Source of the DNA: Cardinalis cardinalis
Taxonomy: Eukaryota; Chordata; Aves; Passeriformes; Cardinalidae
NCBI GenBank assembly: GCA_014549065.1
Contig: JACDOX010000031.1
Span: 6,846,635-6,910,634 of the forward strand
Direction of reading: 5' to 3'
DNA: 64,000 nt
Position numbers and translations under genes: made by a program. Positions 38,700-50,860 of the stretch are shown here, in pieces. Under the pieces are notes generated by a model that worked only from the letters and a program-made list of their open reading frames with translations, was not told the DNA's origin and did not search any database. Each line of letters begins with the position of its first letter. Position 1 is the first letter of the stretch.

Positions 38700-39172
38700 A
38701 GAAAGTCAGGAATGAAAAGTGAGAAACAGTTCTGCAGGCAGCAAGGTTGCACAAGAAGGTGGTGGGGGAGAGAGGGAGGGAGCAAATACTCCAGACAGCA
38801 AAGCAGTGATTCCCTTGCAGCCCATGAAGAACTGCTGGAAGCAGATCCCACTGTAGCCCATGGATGACCCCACACTGCAGCTGATGAACAAGCCCCAAAA
38901 AAAGCTGTAGCCTGTAGGATAGACCTATGCTACAGGAGCAGAGCAAAAGTGTTAGGGGCAAGAAAAGCAGAGAGAACCTGTTACCCACAACCCCCTACTC
39001 TTNGTCTCTTCTGTGCCACTCAGAAGGGGAAGGTAGAGGATTCAGTAGTAAGGAGTCTTTATCTCAACCCATTAGCTATTTCAGCTTATTTTCTCCCCTT
39101 GTGATGTTGTGGAGCAGAGAAGAAGAGAGCAGCTGAGTAAGGGTCAGGCAGGTGGCCAAGATCACTCCACCA
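38700..39172 (+). mobile_element. Degraded LTR, avian ERVL-like, with probable internal deletion
   Basis: Word order matches what I recall of avian ERVL LTRs: GAGAAACAGTTCTGCAGGCA, a GA-rich stretch, CAAATACTCCAGACAGCAAAG, GATTCCCTTGCAGCCCATG, then GGAAGGTAGAGGATTCAG, then a TTTATCTCAACCCA motif, TATTTTCTCCCCTTGTGA, and an end at ...ATCACTCCACCA. The usual poly(A)-signal section between the GTAGAG motif and the TATCTCAACCC motif appears to be missing, suggesting an internal deletion of order 150 bp. The 5' boundary is uncertain. The pentamer TGATG follows the 3' end (39173-39177) and also occurs before a TG at 38184-38188, which could mark a 5-bp duplication and a much longer LTR, but that pentamer is common. 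Overlapping open frames on both strands are shadows of this LTR. Confidence 0.65.
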
Positions 39173-40773
39173 TGATGATGAAACAGGGTCTCTAATCAGT
39201 AGCCCAGTGTGAGAATTTGCACACAGACCTTCTCTTGTTTAAAAGTAATGGTATACACAAAGATAGAAGCTGTAAGAAAAAAGTGCCAATCACTTTCTCA
39301 AGGTCTGAAGAGAAAATTCTTTCAGTGCAACCTCAGACCCAAACTGTGGAATAAAAAAAGTATTTTTAGAAAGCTCCAGTTGTACTCTCTTAAGACACGA
39401 ACATCTACTTTTGTAGATTCAGAAAATGTTATGGTCATTTAGCCTAACCTCTTGTGTAACATGGGCAATAGTATTTTATTCANTGACTTCTGCAATTAGT
39501 CATTAGCCTAGAAATCCTGTCTTTACTTTTTCTGATTTAGATCTACTACTGACTACTGTGTTTACAGGCTAGGTTTTATTTTAATTAATAATAAATATTA
39601 TCTGGTGAGATTTGAATTTTTTTGAAATTGTTCCTGTAAACTTCTTGTGTTACTGTGTCTTTAATTTTTCTTTGGTGATTAATTCCTTGGTGTCATGGAG
39701 GTAGCTGCCTATATGTTGCTTGCAACCCTGCTCTTTCTTGTAGTCTCTTGTTAATGTGGCAAGCAAAAAAATAGCAATTTTGTTACCTCATTCCCACCAA
39801 TCCAGATATCGGTGCCTGATTTAACCTACCATTAAAAATGTCAGCCTGTTAAAGTACAAGCACTTTTTACATTACTGTGAAACTTGAAATACCAGAGTCA
39901 CATTTAGCTGCTCTAACTCATTATTTTAAAGGAGNATATTGTGCAGTAATGTGAGGTAAGAGATGGTAACATTTTCTAATAGATCAAATACATACCAGAA
40001 ATCTGTAAAGGCTAAGGAGTTCAGATCCACTGCTTTTGACAGAAGATCTGCCAAAGTTACTGAATACACATAATTTCTGATACTATTAAAATAAGCTGTC
40101 CTCAACTGGAGGCTGCATAAGTTTTCATTTAACAAAAAAAAAATACCTCAGTTAGCATACTATTTTAGAATTTCTAATCCCAGCACAGAGTGTATTGCTT
40201 GTTTGCGTTAAGAACTTCTAGTGCATAGATCAGAGGAATAAAAGAATAAGCAAATTAAAAACACAATTCCCATGCTATCTTTGTAGTAGAATTTGAGCAG
40301 CCCTGAAAAATATCCTGTGCACATGCATACACCCACAGAGAAGGCTGTGGGTGGTAAATTCATTGACAAGCAGTTAAAAATAAAAGGCAAAGCCCACTTG
40401 GTTAATTGCTCATGTTGCTTGCTTTCACAATTGGCATTTTCTTAAATCAAAACGAAATACTCTTTTTCAATATAGACTTTTAAGACAANAGAAATGTTGA
40501 GCTATTTACAAACCAAGTAAACCATTTCCCAAAATTTTACAACTAGTATATCTTTAACTTTTCACATGTAACATATGAAAGAACCAGAACAATACTAACA
40601 ACAACCATCAGTTTTAAAATTTTAGGTGGATGTATAAATATAAACTAAGTTGTTTGTTATCAGTGTCTCAGTACAATGACACCTACATGGAAATCAGGTA
40701 TGTTGAAGTTGTTCTGTGATACAGTAGGATGAAAACCTTAAATTTTTTCACTACTTTCCAGTGAGCATTATAC
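39173..40773. other. AT-rich unique DNA, no gene recognised
   Basis: No repeat family, exon signal or RNA gene could be supported between the ERVL-like LTR and the SINE. Confidence 0.55.
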
Positions 40774-40913
40774 AGATATTTAACTCAGCTGATTAGAGCA
40801 TTGTGCTAATAGTCTCAGGATTATGGGTTTGATCCCTGCAAGAGCCATTCATTTAAGAGCTGGATGTGTTGACCCCTATGGGTNCCTTCCAANTCAGAAT
40901 ATTCTGTGATTCC
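40774..40913 (+). mobile_element. tRNA-Ile-derived SINE with CR1-like tail (TguSINE1-type)
   Basis: The 5' part, 40774-40847, aligns along its length with eukaryotic tRNA-Ile(AAT). An A-box region reads TTAACTCAGCTGATTAGAGC, the anticodon area reads GTGCTAATAG, and a B box reads GGGTTTGATCCCTGC, followed by GAGCCA as the degraded acceptor end. The 3' part contains GACCCCTATGGGT and CCTTCC, ending in ATTCTGTGATTCC, the CR1 3' terminus used for recognition by the LINE machinery. Such tRNA-Ile/CR1 chimaeras are known from passerine birds. Acceptor-stem mismatches, mutated B box and lost CCA show it is not a functional tRNA gene. It is a single short, aged copy in the forward orientation. Confidence 0.9.
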
Positions 40914-41639
40914 TTGTGAATTTTACACNTTCTATGATGAGAGCAGCTGTAGTTCTTGAAAGGCCCAACTGGTGAGTGGACCAAAACTATTGCCTCAATC
41001 AACACTCTCTTCTCAACTGATTGATATGATTGCTGAGTAAGAGCAGCCCGCTCTCGGTATGCAGTTGGTGAATGATATACACTAAGTACTTCATTTCTTC
41101 ACTGGCTATCACTGAATCTTTGAATGGTACAGTCAGGTTTCTTCATCTGCATTGATGATTTCAACAGCTGGATCATATAAATCCCCATGCCATAGTGATC
41201 CACAAATTCTTGGAAGGCATTAATAACAATTTAGCTGTACAAAAGATGTAGAAAATATCTTGAGGATGTGATTCTAAATAACTGATTTTATTCTACTTAA
41301 TTGAGAACTGATTNGGAATATGGATGTGGAGCCTACCAAGAAAGACTAAGTATGAAATGGCTACATTTATAATCNTCAAAATCAGATAGCAGAAATACAG
41401 TAGAACCAAAATAGGAATGCAAACTTCAAGAGAAATAGGAATTTTTATGAAAAATTTGCCACAAACTGTGAACCTCATGAAGGAAAATATGAAGTGTTAT
41501 GAGTGATAAACCTGGCTAAACTGCATGATCTTGAGCAAAAGAGGAAAGCATTCAGAAAATGAAAACTTTTATCCAAACAACAGACAAAAATGTGTTAGTA
41601 GTGACTACATCTACTTGATGGAATACCTTATCTTTCGGG
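40914..41639. other. Unique DNA between two short retroelement remnants
   Basis: No gene is recognised. The stretch 40,930-41,230 is of mixed composition and could hold conserved non-coding sequence, but there is no specific signal. Confidence 0.5.
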
Positions 41640-41680
41640 GTCCCTTCTAAACTTATGATTTATGAAATACAGTGACCTTT
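41640..41680 (+). mobile_element. Probable CR1 3' tail, degraded
   Basis: GGGGTCCCTTCTAAACTTATGATTTATG follows the pattern of the CR1 3' terminus (GGTCCCTTCCAAC... then ATGATTCTATG). It is preceded by CTTGATGGAATACC, similar to the usual CTNGATGATC sequence. It is short and divergent, so chance resemblance is possible. Confidence 0.4.
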
Positions 41681-42680
41681 TGCAAAGCATCAGTTTATAT
41701 TTATATGAATACCATAGGTAGCTTAAATGATTTTTTGTTCCCCAATTCCTTTTGTCATCCAGGCTNTTCTTTTAACTTACTCTCTCACCTCTAGGCATGT
41801 TGAGATACAGTATAATAAATCAAAAATATCCTGAGGACCAAACTGGAACTGGTTGCCATTAGTTGGGTTATTTTTNTTTCATCTTCCTCTCATTTTTTAC
41901 TGATTTACTTGAAAAAATAGAAGTTAAAATAAGTTAGTAGAAACAGATGTTGAAAATTCTTACTGTGGACTGCAGTCCCCCACCCTCTCCCAAGACACTT
42001 ATTTTTAATTATATATTTAAATGTTAGGGACATATTTTCCACCTAGTAGTTGATTCCGCATATTGNACCATAATTTCTGGTTTCTAATTAGCTGTACGGC
42101 TTTTTTGCTATGTAGATAAAATACAGAATGAAAAATCAGCAGTGGCTGNAGCTCCCAGTCTTCAGACAATAATTTTCTTTCCACTTGCTTCCTCCTTCTT
42201 TCTATTGAGTCATATGATAGAAGTGTCCAGCTACAAAAATGTGCAAGACCTGGTGGCAGACAAATAATGACACCAGCACCTGTTCAGAACTGCAGTTTAT
42301 AAAAAACTCAAAACCAGCTGCAACAATAAGCAGCAGCCAAAGTGTGTCTGGANTGTCACTGAGCACACAGAAGTGAGGACAGTTGGGTTAGTGAGGTAAA
42401 CAAACACATTCATAGGCCTCGAAACAATTCAGAACTGTGAGGACTATATAATAATGAATTGTAAGCATTTATTTTCAGGCATACATTACCTACACGCCAA
42501 AGTGTTTAGAATTGATGAAATAGATTTTTTTTTGAAAGACCCTTGTCCAAAAGATTNCGATTATCTTTTTTTTAAAAAAGATCCTTGTCATGTTCTCCAT
42601 TTTTCAACTGTTTTTTGTTAAAGGAAAAGAAAAATATTTTTGTCTGTTTTCCCTGAATCTATTATGTTTCAAGGAAAGTA

Positions 42681-42742
42681 ACACACTACATTATTATGTA
42701 GTAGAACTTTCTTGAAACACACTACATTATTATGTAGTGTGT
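42681..42742. repeat. Duplicated palindromic segment
   Basis: A 22-base unit starting ACACACTACATT occurs at 42681-42702 and again at 42717-42738, a period of 36. The second copy continues to form a perfect inverted repeat, with 11-bp arms ACACACTACAT / ATGTAGTGTGT around a TATT loop (42717-42742), able to form a cruciform or RNA hairpin. Confidence 0.9.
42703..42717. promoter_or_regulatory. Heat-shock-element-like motif, copy 1
   Basis: AGAACTTTCTTGAAA fits the three-unit HSE pattern nGAAn nTTCn nGAAn exactly. It sits as the loop between ATGTAGT and ACTACAT arms. No promoter or gene is visible nearby, so binding by HSF is only a possibility. Confidence 0.35.
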
Positions 42743-43392
42743 AACAGTAACACACAAATTATTTCTTCATTAATGGAATATTATAGAATATATTTGATGA
42801 AATATATTTCTGGACCAGGAATACCTGTCAGAAATCTGATGTTTTCAAAAGCAAGGATATCCCTCTTTTCAATAATGACAATAACTTCGCATTCCATCTG
42901 TACTCTGCTTGACTCAAATGGATCTGGAATGGTGAAAGCACAGCTGAGACAGTACAAGGGATTGAACTCAATTATGTGGACAGGAAGTTTTTGTGGATGT
43001 TTCAACACAGTATCTTATACTGATAGTGTTGAATGCTGATGTTAGAATTCCATGCACTTCATTTTCTGACAGAAATATTGGGTCAGTGTGTTTCTGTTTT
43101 TGTGGGAGATTTGCTTGTTTTGGTTTGGCTTTTGTTGTTTTTAAAGTTTCTAGGAAGATAAAATTGTAGTTGTCTAATCAGCACTACTTTCTGCTGCCAT
43201 TTTGATATTAATTTCCAAGTCTTGATTTTTTGTTTTTCCTTTAGGGGCCCTTTGAAACTTTTAGTGAATACATACACTCCTATTTGAGTTCCAGAAGTGT
43301 TTTCAATCATTCTGAGTACTTCATATATATCTGTCAACTCATGAGCTCATGATTGCAAATTATCTTTTGCTACAGGTGTTGAAATCAGTAAT

Positions 43393-43407
43393 AGAACTTT
43401 CTTGAAA
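43393..43407. promoter_or_regulatory. Heat-shock-element-like motif, copy 2
   Basis: This is the identical 15-mer AGAACTTTCTTGAAA, exactly 690 bases after copy 1 and in the same orientation, again inside an inverted repeat (AGTAATA ... TATTACT). It may be coincidence in AT-rich DNA or a trace of a local duplication. Confidence 0.35.
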
Positions 43408-44922
43408 TTATTACTCATACAAAAAAAAAAAAAGGTGAAATTCAACTATCCACAGAATCAGTAGATTTCTTTTTCCCTTGTATTTCTTCTCTGTCTTTAC
43501 AGTTGTGTGGCCTCTGGTCCTAGNGTAGTTTCACTGCCTACACATTTGATAGCTATAAAATATTTCATGCCAGAGAAGAAAACGAAAAAAAAAAAACCCA
43601 AAAAACACTTTCTGTCCTAATTTATGTTCTGGTACTGTCAGTAAATCTTACAAAAGAAGCATCCTACAATCTGTAGAGGAAAAACATCTAAGTTAACCTT
43701 TAAATACTTTAAATAGTTGCTGCCTTCTGTTTCAGTGAAACATACTGAGGGAAACTTCCTTACAAACTGTTTTTGAAAGTTGCACAGGATAACGCGTCCC
43801 TTAACAAGCCAAAATAAACATGTACAATAACTGAAAACACTCTATTCTTGAAAATATTTTCAAATTCTATGCACAGATGGATTGAGAGTTTAATTACAGC
43901 AACCTTTGAATGTCACAGATATCACTGTTCTCTCAGAGATGTATATACAGCAACAAAACTATCCATCAGTATCTAGTTTGACAGATATATATCGGTTATG
44001 ATTGCAACAAGATGTTATTTCATTTATGGCATCCAAACATCAAAAAAAAGTGCAATATCCTTACTATTGGAAGGATGTCTATTTTTTAGATATCCAGTGG
44101 TGAATTTCAAGTAACAATATAATAATTTAGCAACAATAATTATCAATTTGCAAAGGCCTAATTAATGTTTGAGTTTACTTAAAATGATATTCTGAGTACT
44201 TGTTTTTGGTGCATATGTGGAAACGCACACACCACCGAATTCTCCTTAGAGCATCCCCACTGCTGAGATGCTTCATCTCAACTGGAGAGCTTTTCTGCAA
44301 TAGCATTCCAGTAATAATCTATGGTCATGTATACAGAACTGCAGCATATTGTCATGTATTTTTCTAATATAGATCTAAATGCTTTGTAAAGACTTTGTAA
44401 TGAATCTTACTATGGCAATTATGAATACAAATGAAATAATACTCTCTTTTTTTTTTTGTGTTTCCTTTACCAAATTAAAAAAAAACCCTCTCTATTTTAT
44501 GCTAAAATGTGAAATTTGAAAGCAAAACCAAAAGAAAAATAAGCTAATTACATATTTTATAATGAGAAATATATTTTCAAAGCCATAGGTAGTGAATAAT
44601 AACCTATGCCAGCATCCCACTGCCACAGTGGAACAAATCAATAACCATTGCGAAGAAAGCACTCAATAAAGTAAATATCATTTTACTGAGCTAATGGGAT
44701 AGTAATGTATAATGTCACAGCACGTGTTATTTTAATTATCCTCAAAATAATATACAACACATACCATCTTGTGCATAACAGTACATATTTGTAGGTTCTG
44801 CTTATGTATACTTGGCTCTTACTTTATTCCAAGAGTTAGGGGGGATTTGCACTTCCCTTCAGCTTCTACAATACCTTTCAGTAGTTAAGAAATGCTTAAA
44901 TGGATGAATGCAGACAGACTGA

Positions 44923-44981
44923 ATTTATTCAACTAGCGCTTAGAAGTGGCTATTTATTCCACTAGTGACTTAGAAGTGAAC
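44923..44981. repeat. Two-copy tandem duplication of 29-30 bp
   Basis: Units at 44923-44951 and 44952-44981 both read ATTTATTC(A/C)ACTAG and then CTTAGAAGTG. One extra base lies in the second. This is a local duplication with about 80-85% identity. Confidence 0.85.
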
Positions 44982-45649
44982 CAGCTGTGGTGGGGAAGCC
45001 AGTTACTTTGATGTTGCACTGTGCATGAGCTAGTATATCCTACTATACAGTATAACTCTGGATCAGAAATGTTTATGCGCCATCAATACTTTAATTTGTT
45101 CACAGAGTCATTTAGGATCAGGATGAAATGTTTGATTTCTGAGGGAAACATGATGACAGGTATGTTTTCATCACATTGCTAAAAATTCAAAATACTTTAG
45201 ATTATTTATGCTGTTCATGATAACATAAACTGAGCAGAAGGAAGACAAAGTTCCCACCCTAGTTTCTACTCTAATACTTGGAAAATTCCCTAATCTAGAA
45301 AACACACTGAAATTGTTTGCAACTGTGACAAAAGTGGGGCTGATTTTGTTGCTGAACAGAAGGGGGGCTGATTAGGTGTTTCATATTCAGCATGTAAGCT
45401 TGAAAAAAGACCATTCTACACTTCTCAGACATTTTATTTCTAAATGCAGATATTTTTTATAGTTCACAGTTTTAAGACTTTGGTATTTTCATTTTCCTAT
45501 CCCATTTTAAAAGNTCATTGTGGAAGGACTTGACATAATTATTACGTCTCCCCTGTGTTTTATGGATAAGACTTATATAGCCAGGTGCTTCTTGTAACCA
45601 TTTTTAATTCATTACTAAAAAGGCAATTATAAATTCCCTATCCATGGTA

Positions 45650-46160
45650 AACATTTAACCTCTCATGTCAGCAGGGCCTATCTTGTTGTTCTAAAGAGAT
45701 TTTAGCTGTGAAGTGAAGATGGATTGAATTAAGTGTTTCAGCTCCCTGGAAATTATATAAGCATCCTATCAACATCACTCTAATCAGAAAACTATTTCCA
45801 CTCTTGTGCCTTAAATAGTATCAGTCCAGGATGTGTACAGGGAGGCTTTAAAAAATTTCACTACCAACTGTCCCTCAAATGGTACACAGTGACATTGCTG
45901 TTGAATAGAAGGTGCTGACTCTTATCTGTGGTTAATAGCATCTATAGCATCTTTTACTAGCCCCCATTCAGCTGTCAGTTAGCACAAAGCCACGTCTGCA
46001 CGACTTTAAAAGGGTCTGCATTAATACACCCAGACAATCAATGGTTTCTGCCCCTTCCACAAGGACATTGGTTTGTTACCACTGCTAGATGCTGTCAACA
46101 GAAAACGACACAGGAGTCACAAAAGGTAAAATGGTGTCAATTTAATCAGAGAATAGACAA
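45650..46160. other. Possible conserved non-coding element
   Basis: A long stretch of balanced unique sequence without simple repeats, containing words such as CAGCTGTCAGTTAGC, CACGTCTGCACGAC, ACAATCAATGG and TTAATACACCC, with several retained CpGs. There is no N from 45,515 to 46,564. It has no CR1 or LTR similarity and no splice-bounded reading frame. An enhancer-like conserved block is suspected from texture alone. Confidence 0.3.
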
Positions 46161-47639
46161 AAGGCAAACAATGCTGTCCTGGAAAGGGGTATAGCAAGGA
46201 GACTCAGAGGTTGGCGTAAGCCACACTTGGCAGGTCCCAGTGAAACCAGATTGAAATTCAATGATACAAAATCCAGCAATGTGACACACAGGATGAGAGC
46301 TGTTGTTTCTATTCAATTAAAATCAGTGACTGCTGCTGGCGTAAAATAAATTTGACAAAATACCAAGAGAATCTGTATTGTAGGTCAAACTATTTTCCTT
46401 CTAAACTGAAAGAAAATAACAGTGGGAAATGAGTAAGTGCAATTGTCTAAATTACACAAAATAATAATAAAAAAGTCATCCTGCAATTTCCTGTTCACTG
46501 TGAAGTTAAAACAAACTCTACTGATTGTGCTGATTCCACTATAAAACTAAGCAATTTAAAGTGTNTACATATTTATGAAAGTAGGCTGAAAGAATCTGAA
46601 GATTTTTCNTTTTTGAATTCACACTGTGTTTTGCATGTGACTTCTCAAAACCCTGCTTATTTTCAAGGATTTATAGAAAAATAAGATGATCTTCAGTCTT
46701 ATTTGTGAAAAAGTTGGTTTTAAATACTGTCCAGTTATGCATTTCTTTAATGTGCGTGCATCCTACACTGACAGGATACTGAAGAGACTGTATGTCAACT
46801 CAAAGTTTGCAGCTTCCTCCTTCATNTCTGAGGTGAGTCTTATAAGGAAAGCTTGGTGCTCAGCCAGGGAGAGATCCAAATGGAGTCTGATCTGATCTGC
46901 CTTGGTTAGGAAAACAGATCTCACATTAGGAGAAAGAATTGCACATGTCCTGTAGCCTAGATGCGGGTTTGCAAACATTTAGGCTCAGGTTCTCGTTGTC
47001 TAATATTGAGCACCAAGTAATTGTTCTTTTTTAGCTGATGCAAATCCAGAGAGTTATTCAGTGTTCTGAAGTTCTGAATCGACTAGAAATACCTTATGTC
47101 TCTCTCCTCTGCACACACAAGAAATGTAAAGGTTGATTTTCTGATATTATTTGGTCCTTCGTGTATGTACATGAAAAAAATCATGTGATGAATGATAAGG
47201 ATAATTGTTACTGCTCAGAAATCGCCCAAGATTCTTTTTTCTTCTATGTAAACTATTAAGATNGAAAGATATTGGAAAGAAAAAAATCTTTATGTTTTTG
47301 AAAATATGCACTTAAATTAAGAATGCAAGATGCTCAAGATTATATAATTGCTATNGTCAGGTGAACCAGCTGTTTATCAGTTATTGATAATAAGGGAATG
47401 CTTACATTAATGAGCTTTTTGACTAATCAATCCATTTAACTTTCTTATTCTCTTTTGCTGATTATTTTCTGTAGTAAAAAAAAGACCAGACTGTTTGCAA
47501 AGACCTTTACACATATATATATAATTCCTTGACCTACATAATAAGTCTAGAACTTATTTNTGTATTCTGAAGACCTTTATGGTCATCTGCCTCTCATTTC
47601 TGCCTGTTAACTACTTCAAAGTAAATGAAAGTAACTGTA

Positions 47640-47900
47640 ATCAAAATGACTTTGTAGGATGTAAAGTGATGAGGGCAGGTGCCAGCCTGGTAACAGCTCT
47701 TCAGTNGTATGGCATTCTACTGTGGGAAACAGCTGGACTGTGATTTATGAATGAGGATTCGTTAAAAAAACATCAGTATTATCCTGCATGGACAATTGCT
47801 CTGGTGGGAAGCCACCTAAACTCAAATCCAATGTAAGGCAGACTGCTGGCCTTCTGAAATAGTGTGGTCAGCTTCCTTGATGAGGGAGCAACTTGTGTCA
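47640..47900. other. Possible conserved non-coding element (weak)
   Basis: A moderately GC-richer unique stretch (GGCAGGTGCCAGCCTGG, GGACAATTGCTCTGGTGGG) that stands out against AT-rich flanks. It has an N inside (47,706) and no further support. It could also be an unrecognised old repeat. Confidence 0.15.
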
Positions 47901-48800
47901 TAAATAGTCACAAGCAAGTAGACAGTGAAACGAGTAGAAGATGCAGTTGCCTAAAGCTGATGTTTTGCTCAGAGCAAATCATTCATCCTTGGCTTTATCT
48001 ATCCTAACATTAGATACCTGAAAGAGAAGCTCTTACCATAANCTGAGTATGTCTCCAATAAAACAGATGGAAAGAAGCATACATATTCCACAGAACTTTG
48101 GATGGGATCACTTGTGCCTTGGAAGTGCATCTTTTTTTCTATTGACAACCATTTTGTTTTGCAGTCTGAGGTGCTTATTTTAAGGAGCTTCAATGTAAGA
48201 CAACATAAAATGAGCACCTAATTTAATGATGTTCATTTCTGAGCAGCAACAAGTTCTATAAAAANGTAAGGCTTTAAAAAGCTACTCTAATGAGTGTTAA
48301 CAATGTAGCATGTCAGATAATATCTTTGGAAATTACGAAGTCATTGTGATGAAAAAGCTATTAAAAGTTAAAAAAAAGAGAAAATTTAAGAAAGCTTTTC
48401 TATTTTCCAGTGTACAATCACTGGATCTCATATATGACAGAAATTTTGTATTTAGATTTTATCTATTTGAAGCACTATCTTTTCTATGGAGTGGGAATTG
48501 AATTGATACTTTTGGTGGATCTGAACTGTTTTTGTACTACAAGTAACAATCATGAGAAGTTTGTAAATGTATGGACTTTTCATAACTGTCAGCAGATTTC
48601 TTTTACATTATTGAGAATAAAAGTTTTAAAAGCCACAGTATTTTTAAAAAGTTCATTTAAATTATAGTTACAAACATGGTAGAAGGCATCAACTTCCCCA
48701 AAAAAACACAAATGAAAAAACAACCAAACCAACCAGACAAAAATACCCACTAAAGGTCTTAATTTTTAGTCATAGTTTTTGTTGGTTTTTTGTTGGAACT

Positions 48801-48846
48801 GTGTGTGTGTTCATGCACATGACTCTGCATGTGTGTGTGTGTGTGT
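48801..48846. repeat. GT-rich dinucleotide runs
   Basis: Two (GT)n runs, 48801-48810 and about 48830-48846, are separated by a short CATGCACATG-type spacer. Ordinary simple repeats. Confidence 0.85.
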
Positions 48847-50860
48847 AAATGTATTCCAAATGTAGCAACTATGTGCAATGTTCTTGTTTTGTCATGAGCG
48901 TGGATTCAAGACTTTTTCCAGACAGCCAGCATCTTTTTCACTCTCGAGGTAGAAGTTTAAGATAGGTCAAGTCAAGTACCTCCTGAAAATTCCTATTTAA
49001 TTCTTAAGGGAGTCTAGNTGATTACTTTATAAGGGTATCTACACAACAGAAGTCTAAAGTTACTGTGATTAATCCCACCCTATGAATGTGTTGGAGGAGA
49101 GATGTTACACTTGGTTTTGATACAAAAGGCAGCAAAATCTTGCATATGGAGCTCCAACAGACACTCAAAGGAATACAGTAATTTTTGTCTAGACTTCCTT
49201 ATACCGTATTAATCTTTAATTTACATATGTTGAAATGCAAAGAATGAGTTTTGATTTGTTCTATTTTGAGAGTAGAACACTAAGTGCCTTAATTAATATA
49301 TTTTGGACATTAAACATCTAAAGAGAAAGCACTCTGATTTTGTTTCTTATCCAAACTTTTTGTAGCATTTTTGTGGACACTTGGATTTTTGACCNGAGAA
49401 GTGTATTAAGATATCAGAAAAACCAAAGATATTTCAAAAGTAGTGACACAATAAATTACATATTTTCCTGTTTACAGATGAAAAGCTGCCTATTATTGAT
49501 GTAGTAAATGGTTTTCAGTTTGAATGGATTTATTTCTCAGCTTCACTGACACCTCAGAGAAAAAGAGAATAACATGCAAAAAACAAATAATGAAGCATCA
49601 ATCTTTAAAACACAAAGGGACTGAGACAGCTTAGCCACTTAATACAAACCCCTTTTCCGCGGCTTTGCAAGATGTAAGATTGAGTCTCTACAGGACTAAA
49701 TTAAATAAATACAGTTCAGGGCATGTTTCTGAGAGTTGTATAGCTCAGATACACAGTACTAGAATCCCAGCTTATGTCCAAGACTACTTTATAGCTATTT
49801 TTGTAATGAAGTATTAAACTTTATAAATTATATTTTTCTATAACTTAATTTGGTAAAAAACCATCGTTTAACTAGATTCAGTTGGGAATTACTCTATTTG
49901 ATCACAGAGGTTGTTAAAATATCATGCAACTGCAACCAAGTATTGACTGGATAAAACCCTCAGGAATCTGATATCGTGGCTGACTGTTTTCAGCCAGGGA
50001 CTTCTTGAAGTCCTTTCTGCCTGAACTATCGAAGAATGCTATTCATTTCTCACCACAACAATACTTTCTTAATCCTCCCCATTCTAAAAATTGTCAAGAA
50101 TTTCTATAGTTCAAAAATACATTTCTGCTTATCTGAACACTGTGCCATGAGATCCATATTTTCTGTTCTTCCTCTACAATGTAAACTGTGCCAAAANACA
50201 TTATAGACAGAATCATCACTGAAATCTATAAATCTACAGATCTACACATTGCNATATTTTCTACATAGCAAACAGTCAGGTATTTTCTTCTCAGGAAATC
50301 ATCCTGTATTCTATTNTTGCATTTACTTTTCCACGCCCTTATGAACCCTGNTACAATAGTTGCTTCAGGGAAATTCAGAGTTTGAGAATGTTATAGCAAA
50401 AAGGGAGGAGAATTACACAAAGGTCTGTAAATTAAGAGTTGTTGCACTTTATGAAGGCACCTTAAAACCTCTGCAACAGTGAAAATGTAACAATTGAATG
50501 AAATAAAATAGGGTGAAGTTGAGGTCTCTGTGAGGAATCTTCNTCAGTACATGGGAGAAGTAGGTCCTGAAACATGCACATATGAGGGATAATATTATTT
50601 TCAAGAGGCAACAAGAGTTGAAAAACCTGAGCATCTGTAAGAGAATATGAAATAATCTTTGTGTATGAAGAGAAGCTGAGCTGAGCCCTGAGAGACAGAT
50701 GGAAAAGAGCTACTTAAGAAACATCATCATATGTTGACTTTAAAGTCTTTATTCAGTTGCTTTTCCTGTATTGAAATTCTATTTGTTTCAGATTATGATG
50801 TGCAAAAAGAAGGAAAGGAGTGTGAAACCAGTGGAAATGTGGTCAAAACAAAATAAACAA

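Larger units (their letters stand above)
41681..50860. other. AT-rich unique DNA, no gene recognised
   Basis: About 9.2 kb. Within it are the duplicated heat-shock-element-like motif (42.70 and 43.39 kb), a palindromic duplication (42.68-42.74 kb), a 29-30-bp tandem pair (44.92-44.98 kb), possible conserved blocks (45.65-46.16 and 47.64-47.90 kb) and GT runs near 48.8 kb. No exon with matching splice sites was found. Confidence 0.55.

Noticed and set aside
38525..39136. Several overlapping open frames on both strands, up to 116 codons
   Set aside because: They mostly overlap the ERVL-like LTR, where GC-rich sequence lowers stop frequency. No domain is visible.
40774..40847. Functional tRNA-Ile(AAT) gene
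   Set aside because: The acceptor stem no longer pairs, the B box is mutated, and the sequence runs directly into a CR1-like tail, so it is the head of a SINE.
46763..46840. GAG/GTGAGT donor-like site with short upstream segment
   Set aside because: The nearest acceptor has no pyrimidine tract and would define an implausible 20-base exon.
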